Source of the DNA: Gemmatimonadota bacterium
Lineage (GTDB): Bacteria; Gemmatimonadota; Gemmatimonadetes; Longimicrobiales; Gaopeijiaceae
Reading direction: 5' to 3'
Length of the DNA: 64,000 bases
Assembly (NCBI GenBank): GCA_007126575.1
Contig: SLBA01000072.1
Span: 1 to 64,000, forward strand
Shown: positions 1 to 8,422 of the stretch, in pieces
Layout of the letters: each line of letters opens with the position of its first letter
Position numbering within the stretch: position 1 is the first letter of the stretch
Notes under the pieces: model-generated
Databases searched by the model: none
The model's input: the letters and a program-made list of their open reading frames with translations, nothing else
What the model was told of the DNA's origin: nothing
Translations under genes and position numbers: made by a program

Positions 1-294
1 GGGCGCACCGGGACAGGGTCTTGCGCGACCCACGCGCGGGGCGCGTGTGTGCCCGGGTCAAGGCGGTTCGCTGAAGGCGATGCACTAGCATCGGTGAAGC
101 GGGCCAACGAAGATCCAGGGCCGCAACCCCCTGTCCCCCTTCGGGTTGGGGCCGCAGGGGCCCCACTCGGTCGTTGGTTCGCCTCGACGTAGCTTCCGCT
201 ATGCCTTCGACGAACCGCCCGACCCGCCTACGGCGGGTGCCCCGTGGGGCCCCTGGGGCTCCCAACGGTTCGCCCTGTATTTCTTCAACAGCCT
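1..294. other. Structured intergenic region, no gene recognised
   Basis: No convincing gene is visible here. The stretch is dominated by inverted repeats: two oppositely oriented 50-base elements (61-110 and 171-220), then a short hairpin with arms at 222-228 and 232-238 and further GC-rich palindromes up to about 265. It lies downstream of the nadC stop, so the last hairpins could help end the nad transcript, but there is no T-run. A structured RNA cannot be excluded; I do not recognise RNase P RNA, tmRNA or 6S RNA. Confidence 0.5.
61..220. repeat. REP-like element doublet in inverted orientation
   Basis: Positions 61-110 and the reverse complement of 171-220 align without gaps over 50 bases, with 34 identities. 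Each copy is an imperfect palindrome that can fold into a hairpin. In the stem, the arm pair CGATGC/GCATCG of the first copy is replaced by TAGC/GCTA in the second, so pairing is kept while sequence changes. Two inverted REP-like hairpins around a 60-base spacer match the layout of a REPIN or BIME. No further copy was seen in this window, and whether it is repeated elsewhere is unknown. Confidence 0.6.
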
Positions 295-1140
295 CTAGAA
301 GGCCCCCAGCTTCAGGTCGAGGGAGACGTCGAGGGAGCGAGCGGAGTGGGTCAGCCACCCCAGCGAGATCAGGTCGACACCGGTTTCGGCGATCGATCGG
401 ACCGTGTCGGGGGTGATTCCGCCCGACGCCTCGAGGACCGCCCGTCCGGCGGTGATCTGGACCGCTTCACGCAGCAGGTCGGGCCCCATGTTGTCGAGAA
501 GGAAGACGTCGACGCCCAGGGCCAGCCCCTCGCGCAGCTCCTCGAGGGTGTCGACCTCGAGCTCGATCGTGACCATGTGTCCGGCCCGCTCCCGCGCTCC
601 CTCGATCGCCGGACGCACCCCCCCCGCCAGACGCCGGTGGTTGTCCTTGATGAGGATCCCGTCGTCGAGTCCCGTCCGGTGGTTCGTGCCACCACCCACC
701 CGGACCGCGTACTTCTCGAGGGTCCGCAGGCCGGGGGTGGTCTTGCGGGTGCAGACGATCCGGGCGCCGGTTCCCTCGACGGCGTCGACTACGGCCCGGG
801 TCGTGGTGGCGACCCCCGACAGGTGGCCGAGGAAGTTCAGCGCCGTGCGCTCGGCGGCGAGCAGGCTCCGGGCGTCGCCCTCGAGCCGGGCCAGGGTGGT
901 GGCGGGCTCGACGGTGGTCCCGTCGCCGACCTCGACCTCGACCGTGACGTCGGGGTCGAGAGCGCGAAAGGCGAGAAGCGCGACCTCGAGCCCCGCCACG
1001 ACCCCGGCCTCGCGGACCAGGAGGGCCCCGGAGCCTCGGGTCCCGGGGGGGATCGTGGCCTCGCTCGTCAGGTCTCCCCCGCGTCCCAGGTCTTCACGGA
1101 GGGTTCGGCGGACCAGGTCTTCGTAGAGGAGCTGGATCAT
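295..1140 (-). CDS. nadC: Nicotinate-nucleotide pyrophosphorylase (carboxylating), NadC
   Basis: This 281-residue protein is quinolinate phosphoribosyltransferase. It joins quinolinate to PRPP and releases CO2, giving nicotinate mononucleotide in de novo NAD synthesis. It has the expected N-terminal sandwich domain and then the barrel with the signature CTRKTTPGLR, followed by the KYAV and GGGTNHR segment and KDNH. Length is normal for the family. The start ATG overlaps the nadB stop by 4 bases (ATGA), which implies translational coupling. It is the last gene of nadA-nadB-nadC, and no strong terminator follows, only the inverted repeats at 61-238. Confidence 0.95.
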   Translation of the reverse strand: MIQLLYEDLVRRTLREDLGRGGDLTSEATIPPGTRGSGALLVREAGVVAGLEVALLAFRALDPDVTVEVEVGDGTTVEPATTLARLEGDARSLLAAERTALNFLGHLSGVATTTRAVVDAVEGTGARIVCTRKTTPGLRTLEKYAVRVGGGTNHRTGLDDGILIKDNHRRLAGGVRPAIEGARERAGHMVTIELEVDTLEELREGLALGVDVFLLDNMGPDLLREAVQITAGRAVLEASGGITPDTVRSIAETGVDLISLGWLTHSARSLDVSLDLKLGAF

Positions 1141-2825
1141 GGGGTGGCCGCGGTGCGTGTGGTGGGAAAGTCCCGGCGGAAGTGGCTGCCCCGGCTCTCC
1201 TCGCGAGCCAGCGCCGAGACCGTGATCTGTCGGGCGACCTGCAGGGCGTTGCGAAGTCGACGCCCTCTCGAGGAGTCGGGGAGGGCTCGCTCGGCGAGTT
1301 GATCGATTACGCGGAGCGCGTCGCGCAGTCCCCCGGCGTCGCGCACCACCCCCACTCGCTCCCAGAGGACCCTGCGCAGGGTCTGCAGGTCGGCGTCCAG
1401 TTCCCCCTCCTCGCCGGGGTCCCCTGAGTTCGTCGATGCCGTCGAGCCCGTCGCGGTCTCGGTGGTGCGCGGCGCGGTGAGGGGGGCGGATTCGGGCGGG
1501 GCGAGGGGGGCACGGGCCGGCGAGCGCCGACCCCCGGTATCGGCGGGCAGCCCGCGGCGGGCCGAGTCTCCGGCCCGGGCCCCGAAGACGAGCCCCTCGA
1601 GCAGGGAGTTGCTGGCCAGCCGGTTGGCCCCGTGGACCCCGGTCGAGGCGACCTCGCCGGCGGCCCAGAGCCCCGGCAGGGTGGTGCGACCCTCCTCGTC
1701 GACCTCGATCCCGCCCATGTGGTAGTGGGCGGCGGGCGTCACGGGGATCAACGCCACGCGAGGGTCGATCCCGTGCCGCCGGCAGAGCGAGAAGACCCCG
1801 GGAAACCGCTCCGGAAAGTCGGCTCCCGGGGTGTCTCGGGCGTCCAGAAAAACCTCTCCACCGGCACGGGTCAGGTCCCACAGGACGCGGGCGACGACAT
1901 CGCGCGGCGAGAGCTCGCCGCTCTCGTCGGGAAAGTCGATTCCGTGGCCCGAGGCGTCGACCAGCCGGGCCCCCTCGCCGCGCAGTGCCTCGGTGACGAG
2001 CGGGAGGGGGTCGGCGTCGACGGCCATCGCCGTGGGGTGGAACTGCACGAACTCCATGTCGGCCACCGACGCCCCGGCGCGCATCGCCATGGCGATCCCG
2101 TCGCCGGTCGTGGATTTCGGCGTCGTCGTGCGCTGGTAGAGGTGACAGAGTCCCCCGGTGGCCAGCACGACGGAGTGGGCGTGAAGCTCTCCGGCCGAGC
2201 CGTCGGGCCGGCGAATCCGAAGTCCGCAGACCCGGTGCCCGTCGGTCAGCAGGTCCTCGGCCTCGATCTTCTCGAGGATCGTGATCGAGGGCAGGCGGCG
2301 CACCGCCCGGGAGAGGACCTGGGTGACTTCGGCGCCGGTGCGGTCTCCCCGCGCGTGAATGACCCGGCGCCGCGAGTGCGCCCCTTCCATGGCGAGCTGG
2401 AGCGAGCCCGAGGCGTCGCGGTCGAAGCGGGCGCCCAGCCCGATCAGTTCGCGCACCCGCCCCGGTCCCTCGGTGGTCAGGATCGCGACCCGGTCCTCGC
2501 GGCTGAGCCCGGCGCCGGCCAGGACGGTATCGAGGGCATGAAGCTCCGCGGAGTCGGCGGCGTCGAGGGCGGCGGCGACCCCGCCCTGGGCGAGCGGCGA
2601 GGCCCCGTCGCGCCCGAGGTGGCCCCGTGTGAGCAGGAGGACCCGAACCGGATCCGGTTCGGCCGACGGCGCGCGGCCGAGGGGACGGCCGGATGGTGCA
2701 GGAGGCTCGGAGTCACCCGAAAGGGCAGCCACTCCCCCCGCTGCCGCCAGGGCCGCCGAGAGGCCGGCGGCGCCCGCACCCACCACGAGGATGTCGGCGT
2801 CGACCTCGCCGCTCGAGGGAGTCAA
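1137..2825 (-). CDS. nadB: L-aspartate oxidase, NadB
   Basis: This 562-residue FAD enzyme oxidises L-aspartate to iminoaspartate, the substrate that NadA condenses into quinolinate. The Rossmann motif VVGAGAAGLSAAL lies near residues 14-26, the HARGDRTGAEV segment near 157-167, and the flavin-binding GEVASTGVHGANRLASNSLLEG segment appears in two parts in the C-terminal third. It is longer than most NadB. An Ala/Pro-rich insert follows the first helix (about 31-60), and a low-complexity Ala/Pro/Thr linker (about 420-475) separates the flavoprotein part from the helical C-terminal domain. It starts 4 bases after the nadA stop. Confidence 0.94.
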   Translation of the reverse strand: MTPSSGEVDADILVVGAGAAGLSAALAAAGGVAALSGDSEPPAPSGRPLGRAPSAEPDPVRVLLLTRGHLGRDGASPLAQGGVAAALDAADSAELHALDTVLAGAGLSREDRVAILTTEGPGRVRELIGLGARFDRDASGSLQLAMEGAHSRRRVIHARGDRTGAEVTQVLSRAVRRLPSITILEKIEAEDLLTDGHRVCGLRIRRPDGSAGELHAHSVVLATGGLCHLYQRTTTPKSTTGDGIAMAMRAGASVADMEFVQFHPTAMAVDADPLPLVTEALRGEGARLVDASGHGIDFPDESGELSPRDVVARVLWDLTRAGGEVFLDARDTPGADFPERFPGVFSLCRRHGIDPRVALIPVTPAAHYHMGGIEVDEEGRTTLPGLWAAGEVASTGVHGANRLASNSLLEGLVFGARAGDSARRGLPADTGGRRSPARAPLAPPESAPLTAPRTTETATGSTASTNSGDPGEEGELDADLQTLRRVLWERVGVVRDAGGLRDALRVIDQLAERALPDSSRGRRLRNALQVARQITVSALAREESRGSHFRRDFPTTRTAATP

Positions 2826-2829
2826 CGGA

Positions 2830-3885
2830 TCAGCCGCCGCTGCCCCGGCCCACGGCGAGCATGCGTTCGACCGCGTTCTTCGCCCGCTCGGCCATCTCGG
2901 GGGCGACCTCGACCTTGTGCTCCATCGTCTCGAGCGAGCGGAGGATGCCCGGAAGAGTGATCCGCTTCATGTGAGGACACAGGTTGCATGGGCGCACGAA
3001 CTCGACGTCCGGGTTCTCGGCGGCGAGGTTGTCGCTCATGGAGCACTCGGTGATCATCACGACCCGCTCGGGCTGACGGTCCCGGACGTACCCCATCATC
3101 CCGGCCGTGGAGCCCACGTAGTCGGCCTCGTCGAGCACATCGGGGGGGCATTCGGGATGGGCGAGCACGACCACGTCCGGGTACCCCCTGCGGTACTGAC
3201 GGATCTCTTCAGCGGTGAAGCGCTCGTGCACCTCGCAGGTCCCGTCCCAGCGGATGATGTCGACGTCGGTCTGGGTGGCGACCCACTTGGCCAGGTACTC
3301 GTCGGGAAGGAAGATCACACGGTCCACGCCGAGCGATTCCACCACCTGCACCGCGTTCGACGAGGTGCAGCAGATGTCGCTCTCGGCCTTCACGTCGGCC
3401 GACGTGTTCACGTACGTCACCACCGGAACCCCGGGGTACCGGGCCTTGAGCTCCCGCACGTCGGCTCCCGTGATCGACTCCGCCAGGGAGCATCCGGCGC
3501 GCAGGTCCGGAATCAGGACTGTCTTGTCCGGGTTCAGGATCTTGGCGGTCTCGGCCATGAAGTGAACGCCGCAAAGAACGATCACGTCGGCCTCGGCGGT
3601 GACCGCCTCCTGTGCGAGCCCCAGCGAGTCTCCCACGATGTCGGCGACCCCGTGAAAGATCTCGGGCGTCTGGTAGTTGTGGGCCAGGATCACGGCGTTG
3701 CGCTCTCGCTTGAGCTCCTCGATCCGGGCGATGTAGGGCGCGTGCACCGCCCATTCGACCTCGGGGATCACACCCTTGAGGCGCTCCCAAATCGCACGGG
3801 TCGCCTCGGCCACCTCCGGGGTGAGTGCCGGGGGCGCGTTCGGGGGAGAGCTGGGTGTCTGATCTGGGGTCGTTACGGGAGCCAT
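2830..3885 (-). CDS. nadA: Quinolinate synthase, NadA
   Basis: This 351-residue [4Fe-4S] enzyme condenses iminoaspartate with dihydroxyacetone phosphate to quinolinate. The three repeated domains are recognisable. The cluster cysteines sit in [19 protein letters not shown] and CNLCPHMKR, and the AHNYQTPEI motif is present. The first 25 or so residues are a Pro/Thr-rich extension. The start is fixed by GAGGAG located 4 bases before ATG. It is first in the nadABC operon, and a perfect-arm palindrome lies directly upstream at 3898-3916, consistent with repression by the NrtR encoded next door. Confidence 0.95.
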   Translation of the reverse strand: MAPVTTPDQTPSSPPNAPPALTPEVAEATRAIWERLKGVIPEVEWAVHAPYIARIEELKRERNAVILAHNYQTPEIFHGVADIVGDSLGLAQEAVTAEADVIVLCGVHFMAETAKILNPDKTVLIPDLRAGCSLAESITGADVRELKARYPGVPVVTYVNTSADVKAESDICCTSSNAVQVVESLGVDRVIFLPDEYLAKWVATQTDVDIIRWDGTCEVHERFTAEEIRQYRRGYPDVVVLAHPECPPDVLDEADYVGSTAGMMGYVRDRQPERVVMITECSMSDNLAAENPDVEFVRPCNLCPHMKRITLPGILRSLETMEHKVEVAPEMAERAKNAVERMLAVGRGSGG

Positions 3886-3897
3886 CGTCTCCTCACT

Positions 3898-3916
3898 TAT
3901 ACTCAATGTGAGTATA
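3898..3916 (-). promoter_or_regulatory. Candidate NrtR operator at the nadA promoter
   Basis: A 19-bp palindrome has arms TATACTCA and TGAGTATA around a 3-base centre (ATG), in an AT-rich island between nrtR and nadA. Read on the minus strand, its first arm contains TATACT, a good -10 hexamer 30 to 40 bases before the nadA ATG, so a bound repressor would cover the promoter. Its size and symmetry fit an NrtR-type operator, and the nrtR gene is adjacent. The assignment to NrtR is inference from context. Confidence 0.75.
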
Positions 3917-4001
3917 TGGGGTAGCAAAAAATGCGGCGGGGTACGCCGTATCAAAATTGTAAACCATGCGCTCGGCGAGGGGAAGGGGAGCCCCCCGGGT
4001 G

Positions 4002-5045
4002 TCAGGTTCCGGGGAGGCCTACACCGGGCGCCCGACGTTCGCGGAGCACCTCCTTGCGGAACCGGAAGAGCTCCGCCGGTCGGCCACCGGTCTGGCTGTC
4101 GACGGCCCCGGTGCCCTCCACGAGTCCCCCCCGCTCCACCAGCCGACGAAAGTTCTGCTTGTGGGTCTGGACACCGGCGAGCGCCTCGACCACCCGCTGC
4201 AGCTGCAGGAGGGTGAAGCGGGGCGGCAGAAGCTCGAAGACGACCGGACGGTATCGGGTCTTTCCGCGGATGCGCCCGAGCGCCGTGGCCAGCATCCGTC
4301 GGTGGTCGAGGGCCATGGGGCGCCCGAGGGTGAGCGAGGGGGGATCCGGACCGGGAAGACCGCGGTCCCGGAAGGCCTCCTCGACCAGCCCCACGCTGTA
4401 GAGCAGCTCGTAGCGGTCGAGCACCCGGTCGCCGTCCCAGTCGGCGCTCTCGAGCCCGAAGGCGATGGCGGCGCGGAGCCGGCGTTCCTCGCGGGACCGC
4501 GAGTCCGGGGCATCGTGGATCCACCCTTCGAGATGAGGCGCGATGACGTTGGAGATCACGGGGGGCCGTCCCCGGCGCCAGTCCTCCCAGGGCAGGTAGC
4601 CGTAGACGTCGCGCCAGACGGCGGCGTCGGAGCGCTCCGCCTCGGTCTCGCGCACCAGGGCCAGGTAGGCGATCGAAAGGGTCCGGCTGGACGCGTCTCC
4701 ATGCCCCAGCCCCCGGTCCCGGTCCCCAAAGGTGTAGAGCTGCTCCACGTAGCCCAGGTCGAATCCCGTGCGCTCCCGGACCCATCCCCGCAGTGTGAGC
4801 TCGAGGGTGCGGTCGCCCGCGGGGTCGAGAGGACCGAAGGGGAGGGTGTCGAGCGCCGCACCCCCGGACGTGGGTGCGGATTCCCGGTCGGACCGACCGT
4901 GCGAGCCTGGATCTCCACCCCCATCCTCACCCGAGATCGTGAGAATGCGGGGACGCTCCTCGGTCACCGCCACGATGACCGCGTTGAGCCCCACCGAGAG
5001 GGGCCCCGAGCGGTTCGAGGCCACGCCGGAATCCGGTTGGTCCAT
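4002..5045 (-). CDS. nrtR: NrtR-family regulator of NAD metabolism (Nudix fold plus winged helix)
   Basis: The 347-residue product has a Nudix-like N-terminal half and a C-terminal winged helix at about 262-335 ([20 protein letters not shown], then [15 protein letters not shown]). This is the NrtR arrangement, in which an inactive Nudix domain senses ADP-ribose and the helix-turn-helix represses NAD genes. The Nudix box around residues 80-96 (GWVRERTGF) lacks the EExG catalytic core, as expected for a sensor. An extra insert of about 30 residues (40-70) is unusual. It lies upstream of nadABC on the same strand, with the palindrome between them. The start is uncertain: no strong Shine-Dalgarno is visible, and an upstream ATG at 5093 is possible. 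Confidence 0.85.
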   Translation of the reverse strand: MDQPDSGVASNRSGPLSVGLNAVIVAVTEERPRILTISGEDGGGDPGSHGRSDRESAPTSGGAALDTLPFGPLDPAGDRTLELTLRGWVRERTGFDLGYVEQLYTFGDRDRGLGHGDASSRTLSIAYLALVRETEAERSDAAVWRDVYGYLPWEDWRRGRPPVISNVIAPHLEGWIHDAPDSRSREERRLRAAIAFGLESADWDGDRVLDRYELLYSVGLVEEAFRDRGLPGPDPPSLTLGRPMALDHRRMLATALGRIRGKTRYRPVVFELLPPRFTLLQLQRVVEALAGVQTHKQNFRRLVERGGLVEGTGAVDSQTGGRPAELFRFRKEVLRERRAPGVGLPGT

Positions 5046-5198
5046 CCGATTCAAGGTTGAACGGCCTTTGCCTGGGGGATCGCGACAGGGCATATTGAGC
5101 CGGAACGAATCCCGTACCGCTTCGAACCGTCTCCCCGACTCCTCGCAATCTAATATGAAGGGCGGGTGCCCCGCGGCCCCGTCCGTTCCGGAGGTTGA

Positions 5199-7034
5199 AT
5201 GGACGGTTCGCAGCGTCCTTCCGTGCGATTGGCGGCTGGATATTTCATTCTGGTTCTGGCCGTGGCGGGCATGTTGGGGGTCACCCTCGTTGGGATGCAG
5301 GCGCAGGGGGCCGTGCGGGTCCTGCTGCAGTCCGAAAGCCGGTGGTCGGTCGAGGTCCGCGACGCGGTGATCCACCTGCAGACTTTCTCGTTGACGGGGG
5401 ATCCCGCCGAATGGTGGGAATACGAGTCGTCGCTCGCCTATCCCCGAGCTGTGCGGCGCCCGCTCGAAGTCGTCCTGGAATCCCCGGGCGATGCGGATCG
5501 GCTGGAAGAGGCCCTCTCCGCGGACCCCCTCACTTCGGGTAACATCCCCGCGCTGAGACGCTTTACCCAGCTGTTCGCCGGACGGGACCAGACGCGCGAA
5601 GCGCTGGGGCTGTGGCTCGAGGCGGACCGGCAGCTGCAGCGAATCGAGGGGCTCGCCGACGAGATGCTGGAGGCGGTCGAGCTGTCGGGTCCGGGCTCCC
5701 CCGAGAGCGTGGCGCTTCAGGAGGAACTCGACCGGCTGCACCATGACCTCATGGAGGTGGACACCCGGTTCGCCGAAGTGATCACCCAGTGGGTGACGGG
5801 TCTGGAGCGGACGGTCCGGATCGCGCTGGTGGTGTCGTCGCTGGTGCTCGCGATCCTGGGCACGCTCCTGATGTGGGTCGCCGGAGCACGCCTGCGTCGA
5901 TCGCGTGCCGCCCTCGAGGAGAGCGAGGAGCGCTTCCGACAGGTGAGCGAGGCGATCCGCGAGGTGTTCTGGCTGACGGATCGGAAGAAGTCCCGAATGC
6001 TCTACGTGAGCCCGGGCTACGAGCGGATCTGGAGGCGATCTCGCGACGAACTCATGGCCGATCCCTCGAGCTGGCTCGACCCGGTCTACCCCGAGGACCG
6101 GGGGCGCGTGGAAGCGGCGGTCGAGGGGCAGGTTCGCGGCGAGTACGACGTGGAGTATCGGATCGAGCTTCCCGACGGGGGAATGCGCTGGATAAGGGAC
6201 CGGGCGTTTCCCGTGCGGGACCGCCATGGCGAGGTGACGCGGATCGCCGGGATCGCCGAGGACATCACGTACCGCAAGGAGATGGAGCGGGAGCTGCTGC
6301 AGTCCGGCACGGTGCGGGCCATGGCCCAGCTGTCCGGCGTCGTGGGCCATGAGTTGAACAACCTTCTCACCGTGGTCCAGAGCCACGCCCAGCTCGCGCT
6401 CTCGGACGTCGACGCCGGGAGCCCGGTCGCCGAGGACCTGAGGGCCGTGACCGAGGCGGCGGACGGCGCGGCGGGCCTGGCCCGAAAGCTCCTCTCGATC
6501 TCGCGACAGCAGCTACTGGTACCGCGTCCGACCCACCTGGAACGCCTGCTCGGCGAGTCGCGCGAGATGATTCGGGCGGTACTTCCCGAGGGCGTCCGCT
6601 TCTCGCTCGAGGCCCCCGTGGACCTGCCACCGGTCTGGGTGGATCCCGGCTACCTGCGGGAGGCGATCTCGGCCTTCGTCGCGTACTCCGGTGCGGATCG
6701 GCCCGACGTCGTGTGGGTCGAGCTGGATCGGGCCGATTCCGGGGAGCCGGTGCCCGTCCATGGTGGGACGCTGCCACCGGGGGAGTTTCTGCGGATCGTC
6801 GTCGGGAACAACTCCGAGGGGGGTGTCCGGGGTGAGCCCGACGAGCTCTTCGCTCCGATGGGGGTGCAGGAGGCGGTAGCCGAGGGGCTGGTCGCTTTCG
6901 GGCTCCCGGCGGCCCAGGGGATTCTGGAGCAGAGTGGGGGCGGCGTTCGACTGGCTCCAGAGGCCGGAAGCTCCCGCGCCTGCTTCCTGATCTTCCTGCC
7001 ACTCTGGGAAGGCCGGCCCCCACGGGCCCCCTGA
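5199..7034 (+). CDS. Membrane histidine kinase with PAS domain and degenerate ATPase domain
   Basis: The protein has 611 residues. TM helices at about 11-31 and 206-228 enclose a helical periplasmic sensor region. A PAS/PAC domain spans about 241-360, then a HisKA domain with an intact H-box (VVGHELNNLLTVV, His384). The C-terminal HATPase region has decayed. The expected N-box Asn is missing around 486-497, the DxGxG motif reads GNNSEGG (536-542), and the GTGLGL lid is absent. ATP binding is therefore doubtful. No response regulator is adjacent. It could be a phosphotransfer or scaffold partner in a multi-kinase network. GGAGG lies 4 bases before the ATG. Confidence 0.85.
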   Translation: MDGSQRPSVRLAAGYFILVLAVAGMLGVTLVGMQAQGAVRVLLQSESRWSVEVRDAVIHLQTFSLTGDPAEWWEYESSLAYPRAVRRPLEVVLESPGDADRLEEALSADPLTSGNIPALRRFTQLFAGRDQTREALGLWLEADRQLQRIEGLADEMLEAVELSGPGSPESVALQEELDRLHHDLMEVDTRFAEVITQWVTGLERTVRIALVVSSLVLAILGTLLMWVAGARLRRSRAALEESEERFRQVSEAIREVFWLTDRKKSRMLYVSPGYERIWRRSRDELMADPSSWLDPVYPEDRGRVEAAVEGQVRGEYDVEYRIELPDGGMRWIRDRAFPVRDRHGEVTRIAGIAEDITYRKEMERELLQSGTVRAMAQLSGVVGHELNNLLTVVQSHAQLALSDVDAGSPVAEDLRAVTEAADGAAGLARKLLSISRQQLLVPRPTHLERLLGESREMIRAVLPEGVRFSLEAPVDLPPVWVDPGYLREAISAFVAYSGADRPDVVWVELDRADSGEPVPVHGGTLPPGEFLRIVVGNNSEGGVRGEPDELFAPMGVQEAVAEGLVAFGLPAAQGILEQSGGGVRLAPEAGSSRACFLIFLPLWEGRPPRAP

Positions 7035-7058
7035 TCACGAGGGCCCGTGGGGGCCGGC
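7012..7058 (+). terminator. Long perfect stem-loop at the kinase stop codon
   Basis: Arms 7012-7029 and 7041-7058 are perfectly complementary over 18 bases, with an 11-base loop that contains the TGA stop of the kinase gene. No T-run follows, so it may act as a strong hairpin between convergent genes or protect the 3' end rather than be a classical intrinsic terminator. Confidence 0.6.
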
Positions 7059-7064
7059 AGTAAC

Positions 7065-7090
7065 ATAAACAAAACTTTGATTCTGTTTAT
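7065..7090. repeat. AT-rich inverted repeat between convergent genes
   Basis: ATAAACA at 7065-7071 pairs with TGTTTAT at 7084-7090. This is a sharply AT-rich patch of about 30 bases in a GC-rich region, 4 bases from the end of the next gene. Its function is unknown. Confidence 0.45.
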
Positions 7091-7093
7091 TTG

Positions 7094-8422
7094 TCAGAGC
7101 GCCGGACCCGCTCCGAGCGCAGCGAAGGCGGCGACCGACGCGGACGCATCGACCTCGGTGGAGACCTCGGAGGGGAGGGTCGCGATCCAATCCTGGACCC
7201 GTGCCTCGAGGTTTGCAGCCCAGCTGCTGGCGGCGGTAGCCTTGGCCTCGGCGGATGCCGCGGCCTCGAGCGATGCCCAGAGCCAGGCCTGTGCAAGGGC
7301 GGCTTCGAGCTGGGTCTCGATCGAGGAGATGAGTTCGATCGAGAGGTCGGGAAGTCCGGCCACCACCGCGCTGGTCAGACGGGCGTCCGTTCCGGCGCGA
7401 GTCTGCGCAAGCGCGGCGCGCAGCTCCGCGACGCTCGTGGCGGCTTCGACGTCGGTCCTGAGGTCGGCGAGTACCTGCGCCGCCACGTCCGCGACCCCGG
7501 CGGTCCCTCCTTCGGCCTCGGCCCGGGCCTGGAGCCGGGTACGGGCTTCCAGGTTGGCGCGCATGCGGGTGCGGAGCGATTCGAAGTGCACGGCATCGTC
7601 GCTGCTCAGGCGGGCCTGAAGGGCGGTCCCCGCCGCGGCCTCGGCCGCCGCCATGCTCCGGGCGTCGACCCCCGCCTCGATGAGGGCCGAAATGGTGCCC
7701 TCGACGAAGGCGCGATGGGCCGATTCGAAGTGCGCTCCCGCGCCGAGGGTCTGCTCGAAGTCGACCATCGCAGCCAGGATCACCTCTGCGCGGGCGGCAG
7801 CGTCGAGCTCGGAGCCGAGCGATGCGAGCACGGCGGCTTCGGCATTCTGGGCCGAGGCGACGGCGCTAGCCAGGGTGCTCTTCTGTCCCTCTTCCAGGGC
7901 GCTCGAGGCTTCCGACGAGGCCATCATCCGGAGCGCGACCTCGGCCGACGCCGCGGGATCCGGGTTTCCGCCATGGATTGCAAGCACGACGTGTGCATGA
8001 AGAGAGGAACTCGCATTGATCGGGGCGACCGAGGTTTCGGCCTCGGCGACCGTCTCCTGGTGGACGATCACCCGGCCCACCTCGTCCCCGGTCTCGGACT
8101 CGGCCCGAACCACGAGTCCGGCTCGGCCCGCGGGGACGCCCTCGATTCGAAAGCTTCCGTCGGCCGCAACCTGCGCCTCGGCCAGGACGTCTAGGCTCCC
8201 GTCGCCGCGAAGCGTTCCGGCGCTCGCGACCGTGGCCTGGCCGGTGGTCTGCCCCGCGTCCGCGAGGATGGCCTGTGCCTCGCCACCGTCGACGGTGCCC
8301 ACCAGCACTGCGGAGCGATCGCCGGTGCTGCCACTGGGGTCGGAGTCACACGCGGGTAGGACGAGCAGGGCCCCCGCGAGCGCGACGGCCATGAGTCGGG
8401 TCGTGCATGGATATGTCTTCAT
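7094..8422 (-). CDS. Alanine-rich secreted lipoprotein of unknown function
   Basis: The protein has 442 residues with a lipoprotein signal ending in LVLPAC (Cys25). A short beta-type segment (about 38-130) contains GSFRIEGVPAGRAGLVVRAE, which resembles a carboxypeptidase-regulatory-like fold. The remaining 300 or so residues are almost entirely Ala/Glu/Leu/Ser-rich amphipathic helix with no proline-rich breaks, as in apolipoprotein-like or coiled proteins. I recognise no catalytic motif. It is monocistronic, convergent with the histidine kinase. The leader towards 8560 shows no obvious promoter. It could be a structural lipoprotein of the outer membrane; I do not assign a function. Confidence 0.8.
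   Translation of the reverse strand: MKTYPCTTRLMAVALAGALLVLPACDSDPSGSTGDRSAVLVGTVDGGEAQAILADAGQTTGQATVASAGTLRGDGSLDVLAEAQVAADGSFRIEGVPAGRAGLVVRAESETGDEVGRVIVHQETVAEAETSVAPINASSSLHAHVVLAIHGGNPDPAASAEVALRMMASSEASSALEEGQKSTLASAVASAQNAEAAVLASLGSELDAAARAEVILAAMVDFEQTLGAGAHFESAHRAFVEGTISALIEAGVDARSMAAAEAAAGTALQARLSSDDAVHFESLRTRMRANLEARTRLQARAEAEGGTAGVADVAAQVLADLRTDVEAATSVAELRAALAQTRAGTDARLTSAVVAGLPDLSIELISSIETQLEAALAQAWLWASLEAAASAEAKATAASSWAANLEARVQDWIATLPSEVSTEVDASASVAAFAALGAGPAL

Noticed and set aside
1-294. Possible RNase P RNA or tmRNA
   Set aside because: The structured segment has no recognisable core motif of these RNAs and is better explained as a REP-like doublet.
5093-5093. Alternative upstream ATG for nrtR
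   Set aside because: No ribosome-binding site, and the added residues are not needed for the Nudix fold; kept only as a possibility.
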